A stretch of DNA of 9,710 nucleotides from an uncultured Prevotellaceae bacterium (lineage in GTDB: Bacteria > Bacteroidota > Bacteroidia > Bacteroidales > Muribaculaceae), in assembly GCA_937916085.1 (NCBI GenBank), contig CALGGO010000117.1, forward strand, positions 1 through 9,710, written 5' to 3'. Made by a program: the position numbers and the translations under genes. The first letter of the stretch is position 1. Each line of letters begins with the position of its first letter. Positions 6,301-9,710 of this stretch are shown here, in pieces. Under the pieces are notes generated by a model. It was given only the letters and a program-made list of their open reading frames with translations, made no database searches and was not told the DNA's origin.

Positions 6301-7816
6301 CAACATCATCGGCCTTGGCTACTACCGAATATTTAACAAGAGCTTGACCACTTATGTCAACGTTGTCGGTAAATGTAGTGGTTTTCAAGTCGGTAGCAAC
6401 AACCTTTCCATCGGGCAAGCGAGTGATGTCGTAGCTGATGCGACTGGATGAGAAATAACCGCCATGAACACTAGCTGTGGGGGCATCCCAGGTTATTTGA
6501 GCCTCACGCTCGCCAGTCTTAGCCATAACAACATTTGTTGCAGGCTTGGGCTGATCAATTCCCACCCACTGTCGCAGTGATGTGGGCTCGCTACTGCCAG
6601 CCTCGTTGCTGAGTTTCACTACAAAGTAGTGGAAACCTGCATTGGCGAGAGTTACAGTTGCTGCCACTTGTTGTCCTGCAGTAGCAGTGCCAGTGTCCAA
6701 CTGTTCGCCATCAACAGTAACAACATAATCAACGTTGCCAGTGAGTTCATTGCCACTTGCTGTGGTGGTGGGAACTGTGAAATTAACGGTTCCCGAGAGT
6801 TGATCATCAACAAACGAGAGCGTGAGAGAATTGATTTTATCGGGAGCATCGGCAGCGGGTGTGGCAGGGTTCATGTAGATAGCTACAACTTCTTCAGCAT
6901 TGGGAAAGCCGGTAAGCAGCGAGGCCACTCCAGTTGAAAGGTCAACTGTGTAGAGACCACTTGAGTCATCGCTCAGAGATGCTGCCCAATATAAAACATC
7001 ATCATCTCCAAAAGTTGCACTTTGCAAATAGGCAGGTGTGATACCGGTATATCCCACAGGGGTGAGTTCACCGTTTTTCTTGTTAACCTTCACCAAGTAC
7101 CCCCCATTGGTAATACCATAGGCTTGACCGTGGCTGTCAATAGCTACTGCCACAAGTTCTCCGTCAAGAGTTGCCACATGAGTAACACTAAGGCTGTTTG
7201 GGTTCATGTAACCCCAAGAAACGCCGTTTCCATTATTGAAACAACCATAGGCCAAGTCATCAATGGCATCGTAGGCTAAATCGGTTGCTAATGCTGTGTA
7301 ATCTTGATCAATTTCGAAAACCTCGTTCCAAGTGGCGCGATCATAGACTAGGGTCTTGACCGCCAGTTCGCCAGTGAACCAATCCTCGGAATAATTGGTC
7401 ATATAATAATATTTGTCGGTAAAAAAACCACCTCCTGATTGAGGTAAATCTTCGTTTTCAAATAGTTGATTAAATACAGGTGGCGAAGCAAGTTGTAGTC
7501 GTGCAACTCCATAGGGGGTGTAGTATTCCAGCCATTGGTCACTATAGAGCAATGCGGTTTCAAAGGTTCTTGAACCATCAAGCTCAATGCCACTTAAAGT
7601 AGGTAAGTTTACTGCTGGAAAGTTCCTCAGCATAGGCATGCTGTGGGAAGCCGTTTTTTTACGTTGTGCCCAATCTTTAAGGCTACTTTTCTTTTGATAA
7701 TTTGCTAATGATATTTTTGCTGGCAGCTTTTTGTCGGCAGCTTCAGCTGGTTGCATGAAGGCAGCACTCAAAAGTGCCACAATTGCAAAGAAAGAAATAG
7801 AAAATTTTAATCGCAT
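3356..7816 (-). CDS. Giant secreted adhesin-like protein: FnIII and choice-of-anchor-J domains with type IX-like C-terminal tail
   Basis: The product is 1486 residues. A signal peptide spans about 1-26 (hydrophobic core, then an AEA-A site). Residues 75-315 look like a repeat-rich beta-propeller-like region (GLYTVDLSTG, LVKVNKKNGE). Fibronectin type III-like domains follow at about 325-418 and 424-515, then a choice-of-anchor-J/cleaved-adhesin jelly roll at 524-672 (DDWLITPS; FFLIDDIKV). Two more FnIII domains lie at 680-778 and 781-877, a second jelly roll at 880-1045 (IMIDNIKI), and a CARDB-like Ig domain at 1048-1152. An FnIII domain opens at 1157 (TNLAATVNEDIVTFTWDAP), is interrupted by a third jelly roll at 1188-1377 (NDWLISPQL; LLDDITYS), and resumes at 1386-1436. 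The tail at 1455-1486 (FYDLMGRRV, then GGIYLQKGRK) resembles Bacteroidales type IX-secretion sorting tails. No catalytic domain is apparent. A role in adhesion or surface binding is inferred. It has its own promoter and terminator and stands head-to-head with the regulator at 8075. Confidence 0.92.
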   Translation of the reverse strand: MRLKFSISFFAIVALLSAAFMQPAEAADKKLPAKISLANYQKKSSLKDWAQRKKTASHSMPMLRNFPAVNLPTLSGIELDGSRTFETALLYSDQWLEYYTPYGVARLQLASPPVFNQLFENEDLPQSGGGFFTDKYYYMTNYSEDWFTGELAVKTLVYDRATWNEVFEIDQDYTALATDLAYDAIDDLAYGCFNNGNGVSWGYMNPNSLSVTHVATLDGELVAVAIDSHGQAYGITNGGYLVKVNKKNGELTPVGYTGITPAYLQSATFGDDDVLYWAASLSDDSSGLYTVDLSTGVASLLTGFPNAEEVVAIYMNPATPAADAPDKINSLTLSFVDDQLSGTVNFTVPTTTASGNELTGNVDYVVTVDGEQLDTGTATAGQQVAATVTLANAGFHYFVVKLSNEAGSSEPTSLRQWVGIDQPKPATNVVMAKTGEREAQITWDAPTASVHGGYFSSSRISYDITRLPDGKVVATDLKTTTFTDNVDISGQALVKYSVVAKADDVESLATESNGIIFGDAFEVPVHFSFDTEDEFNIFTIIDNNETPALDSGCWLYSPSAQCTGYNTGTKDGDDWLITPSIALKADRQYTFQYDVCCYSDYWPDEYSVYMGTAATVEGMTTELLPKTTIYWDEMRTKSFTITVPEDGNYYFGFYATSEAGGAFFLIDDIKVTESYTLKAPAQATNVTVTAGENGQSTATVNFIAPEKCVDGTMLNNITSITLTRNNQEVKTFSNPEPGEPLSFTEENVPDGMATYEIVSTNEFGSGPAATGEAWIGVDYPTAPLNAKVSLNSDGHPVITWEAPQGPGYYGGYVGDNLTYSVYNISTGNFIQQGIEGLSYVDEAVTESNSGDQKLLQYAVYAKSDKGLGVPATAICITGANYELPFIESFANHTFTYLWGFNGTNGESWVLGDDWSYYSQDDDDGLLAYLPNVAGSQVTAFSGKIAVKDAQNPVLSFYVNKLEYENNGFYETNPDDDELYVQVAADGFDFSTVKTIRMAEVNKSGYQLYEVPLSQFAQNEFIVIAFQENAVSDQTPIMIDNIKIESRLTDNLSLVEIDAPESVEVNQEFNIEVSIANNGTNDAENFSIELYRGDELEQTIDGQNIAANQTTNYTFNLTALQAWGNEETFMVKVVYNLDNYLSDNESEPFTIEVVRPFLPAPTNLAATVNEDIVTFTWDAPEGIEVSSEIVTEDFEGYTHGARTFGNWITKDEATFGDYGIIDIEDASGSNIDFPYYLEEQAFMIFSPASAWLDIEENPQWAPHSGSKMAISICDYANTFGSNYRNNDWLISPQLDGNEQTISFYARTASATERKDYLEVRYSTTDTETSSFALVSRDVIQLNTEWTRYEVTLPEGTKYFALRNNSDMGTGVLLDDITYSLGGEAPALTLLGYNLYCNGNLVNESLITGTSFDVANPEIGDYTVKAVYQVGESEASNVYVLSITSINNILQPFNENEPFYDLMGRRVLRPIEGGIYLQKGRKIIYHSR

Positions 7817-7851
7817 AAGTTTTTAATTTAAATTTTGAAAATTTTTTGATA

Positions 7852-7881
7852 CAAAATTAATTTCATAAATGAAAATCGAAA
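7852..7881 (-). promoter_or_regulatory. Promoter of the giant surface-protein gene
   Basis: On the minus strand TAATTTTG (7859-7852) matches TAnnTTTG. A TTTC at 7881-7878, 18 bases upstream, is a near match to the TTTG -33 element. Transcription would begin near 7845, leaving a leader of about 29 bases before the ATG at 7816. The leader is AT-rich with no Shine-Dalgarno site, as is usual in this phylum. Confidence 0.6.
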
Positions 7882-7992
7882 TGACTTATGAACTTTTACG
7901 ATAGTAAAATTTATAAATTTTGATATGATTTTATTCCAAAATGCATCTTTCCCCTATTATATATAGTAATAATTCACTTTTTTAATCATTAC

Positions 7993-8026
7993 TTTACTCT
8001 ACCTTAAATAATAATATGTAACTTTG
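7993..8026 (+). promoter_or_regulatory. Promoter of the TPR/AraC regulator gene
   Basis: TAACTTTG (8019-8026) matches the Bacteroidetes -7 consensus, and TTTA (7993-7996), 22 bases upstream, is a weak -33 candidate. The transcript would start near 8033, giving a leader of about 42 bases. It is back-to-back with the promoter of the surface-protein gene in a 258-bp AT-rich intergenic region, leaving about 110 bases between the two core promoters for shared regulatory sites. Confidence 0.6.
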
Positions 8027-8033
8027 TAAACAT

Positions 8034-8049
8034 CTCCTAATTTTAGGAG
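8034..8049 (+). promoter_or_regulatory. Hairpin at the predicted 5' end of the regulator mRNA
   Basis: CTCCTAA (8034-8040) and TTAGGAG (8043-8049) are perfect inverted arms; a real loop would be about 4-6 bases. The hairpin falls almost exactly at the predicted transcript start. Its AGGAG arm looks like a Shine-Dalgarno sequence but lies about 25 bases before the ATG at 8075, too far to act as one. It may stabilise the 5' end or be an operator half-site pair. Confidence 0.45.
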
Positions 8050-8074
8050 GCAAAGAGTATTAAGTCTGACAACA

Positions 8075-9710
8075 ATGAAAAAATACAACACATTAATTTA
8101 TATTCTGCTTGTCGTCTTCTTTTGGGGAATGACTGAAAATTCCTGGTGCAGCAAGCAAGAGGCAAGCTATCAAACATTATTGTCAAAATCTTCAGAGGAA
8201 CTATTGAAAATGGGTGGCAAGTACAATGCTGACCCATTGAAAGCCGATAGTGCAATGATGTGCTACTCAATAATTGCAGCGCGAAACAAACCACAAGCTT
8301 CGGTAAAAGAAAAAGAACTTGTTGTTAGAGCACTTAACGAGATGGGGGTGCTCAACACAATTCATTTTAATAACCACACGAGTGCTTATCAAAATTTACA
8401 GATGGCCTATGACCTGTGTCATGAAATTAAATATTTTAAAATGGAGCCTTACATCTTGCTAAATATGGGCAATTTGTATAACCTGTATGAGTTCCTTTTC
8501 CCTCCTGAGGACAAGAAAACAAAGGCTGGAGAGTACTACCGCAAGAGTTTTGATGCTGCATGCCAAATGCAAGAGTGGAACATGGCCATCAGCAGTTACA
8601 TCAACTTTGTGATGCTCAATATGCCTTATGGGGTGGGGGATGAAGAGGTTCATCAAGAAATGAAGCATTGGATTGATGACAGCATACCTAAAAATATTAC
8701 TGACTGGAGATTGGCTAGGCATTTCCTTGATGGTAACTTGGCAGTTAAGCATGAAGATTACAATCAGGCAAGAGAGTGTTACCTGATGATGAGCGACGAC
8801 ATCAAGGGTGAAGGCACTCACGATATTGCTCGTGAAGAGTATATGGTGCTTATGTGCATGACTACCACTTATTTTCAAGAAAAACGCTATGACATGGCGA
8901 TAGACTGCGCTAACAGAATCCTTAACTTGAAGAGCCATCAAGACATGACCGATATTAATGTAGAGACGTTTCGGCTGCTATCGGAATATTATAGTGCTAT
9001 GGGTGATGACGCTAAAGCCAGTAAATACCACGTTGATTATCTCGAGAATAAGGAAAAACTTATGAAGAATATTGTGGGGCTTGTTCCATCGCAACTCTCC
9101 CATAGTCTTGAGGAAATGAATATTGAGATTGACAAGATGAATGAGCAAAAAAGGCTTCAATCGTTGTATCTTGCAGTCGCTGGAATCATTATTGTCTTAG
9201 CTGTATTGTTCTCTTTTTTCATCATTCGCAAGAACAAGGTCTTGAATGAAAAAAACACTGCACTATATCATCGCATGAAAGACATTATAAGGCTTGATGA
9301 AGAGCGCAAAAATGAAAAAGATGTCAAATATAAGGACAGCGGATTAAAAGAATCTCAAAAAATGGAGTTGTTCGATAAAATCAAGGAGGCAATGGACAAT
9401 ACAGGTGAAATTTGTAAACCAACTTTCACTATGGGTCGTCTCGCTGAAATGATAGGGACAAATACTAGTTACCTGTCACAAACCATTAACGAACACTACG
9501 GCATGACTTTTACCAATCTGTTGAACTTGTATCGAATCAAGGAGGCTTGCAGGCGCATGGAAGATTCTGAGAATTATGGAAATCTCACCCTTGATGCAAT
9601 CTCTGAGAGTGTGGGATTCAAAGCAAGGGTAACTTTCACAAAGGCTTTTAAGCAACATGTGGGCATGTTGCCGTCAGAGTACCTCAAGGCAGTGAACACC
9701 CACCAGAACA
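8075..9710 (+). CDS. Membrane-anchored TPR regulator with AraC-type DNA-binding domain (runs off the right edge)
   Basis: An uninterrupted frame from the ATG at 8075 gives 545 codons and is still open at the window end. An N-terminal hydrophobic segment (residues 5-18, LIYILLVVFFWG) is a signal peptide or anchor. A helical TPR-like region spans about 60-330 (for example ILLNMGNLYNLYE; KAGEYYRKSFDAA; EDYNQARECYLMM). A strong transmembrane helix lies at 364-384 (VAGIIIVLAVLFSFFII), then a charged coiled-coil-like linker at 385-430. An AraC-family double helix-turn-helix fills about 430-540: first helix pair MGRLAEMIGTNTSYLSQTI, second LDAISESVGFKARVTFTKAF ending in the P-S-E-Y signature. The sensor side would be periplasmic and the DNA-binding side cytoplasmic. 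Bacteroidales carry many such one-protein regulators. No histidine kinase or receiver domain is seen. Its head-to-head neighbour, the giant surface-protein gene, is the first target to suspect. The protein is probably nearly complete, since AraC domains usually end soon after this point. Confidence 0.93.
   Translation, partial: MKKYNTLIYILLVVFFWGMTENSWCSKQEASYQTLLSKSSEELLKMGGKYNADPLKADSAMMCYSIIAARNKPQASVKEKELVVRALNEMGVLNTIHFNNHTSAYQNLQMAYDLCHEIKYFKMEPYILLNMGNLYNLYEFLFPPEDKKTKAGEYYRKSFDAACQMQEWNMAISSYINFVMLNMPYGVGDEEVHQEMKHWIDDSIPKNITDWRLARHFLDGNLAVKHEDYNQARECYLMMSDDIKGEGTHDIAREEYMVLMCMTTTYFQEKRYDMAIDCANRILNLKSHQDMTDINVETFRLLSEYYSAMGDDAKASKYHVDYLENKEKLMKNIVGLVPSQLSHSLEEMNIEIDKMNEQKRLQSLYLAVAGIIIVLAVLFSFFIIRKNKVLNEKNTALYHRMKDIIRLDEERKNEKDVKYKDSGLKESQKMELFDKIKEAMDNTGEICKPTFTMGRLAEMIGTNTSYLSQTINEHYGMTFTNLLNLYRIKEACRRMEDSENYGNLTLDAISESVGFKARVTFTKAFKQHVGMLPSEYLKAVNTHQN

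Noticed and set aside
8043..9658. Four minus-strand open frames (8043-8294, 8459-8941, 8978-9160, 9476-9658).
   Set aside because: All lie antisense to the continuous plus-strand frame starting at 8075, which has recognisable TPR, membrane and AraC domains. Their translations show no family features.

Overview
The window looks like a chromosomal segment from a gut-type Bacteroidales (Prevotella- or Muribaculaceae-like). The evidence is Bacteroidetes-style -7 boxes (TAnnTTTG) upstream of three genes, no convincing Shine-Dalgarno sites, a secreted protein with a dockerin-like calcium loop and starch-binding-like modules, a very large surface protein of fibronectin type III and adhesin jelly-roll domains ending in a type IX-secretion-like tail, and a membrane TPR/AraC regulator of a kind common in this order. 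The genus assignment is inference.

Layout. At 86-910 (+) lies a small secreted carbohydrate-binding-like protein, closed by a strong intrinsic terminator at 937-968. The stretch 969-1329 has no convincing protein gene. It holds a possible -7 box, two compact hairpins flanked by a 7-bp inverted repeat, then an interrupted palindrome and the promoter of the next gene. At 1330-2742 (+) is an AAA-type ATPase fused to a PD-(D/E)XK-nuclease-like C-terminal domain, with a terminator at 2769-2806. Facing it at 2859-3290 (-) is a 5'-truncated paralogue carrying only that C-terminal domain. Next is the 1486-codon adhesin-like gene at 3356-7816 (-), with its own terminator at 3293-3332. A 258-bp divergent intergenic region at 7817-8074 carries one promoter for each direction. 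From 8075 to the right edge runs a large open gene (+) for a membrane-anchored TPR/AraC-type regulator. It has no stop codon in the window.

How the parts may work together. The head-to-head arrangement of the giant surface protein and the TPR/AraC regulator suggests a sensor-regulator acting on a surface-protein gene, or co-regulation from the shared intergenic region. This is inference from position. The small carbohydrate-binding-like protein has no enzyme beside it, so its substrate and partners are unknown. The ATPase and its fragment look like an accessory insertion with decay, not part of either pathway. I see no complete insertion sequence, CRISPR array, tRNA or rRNA.
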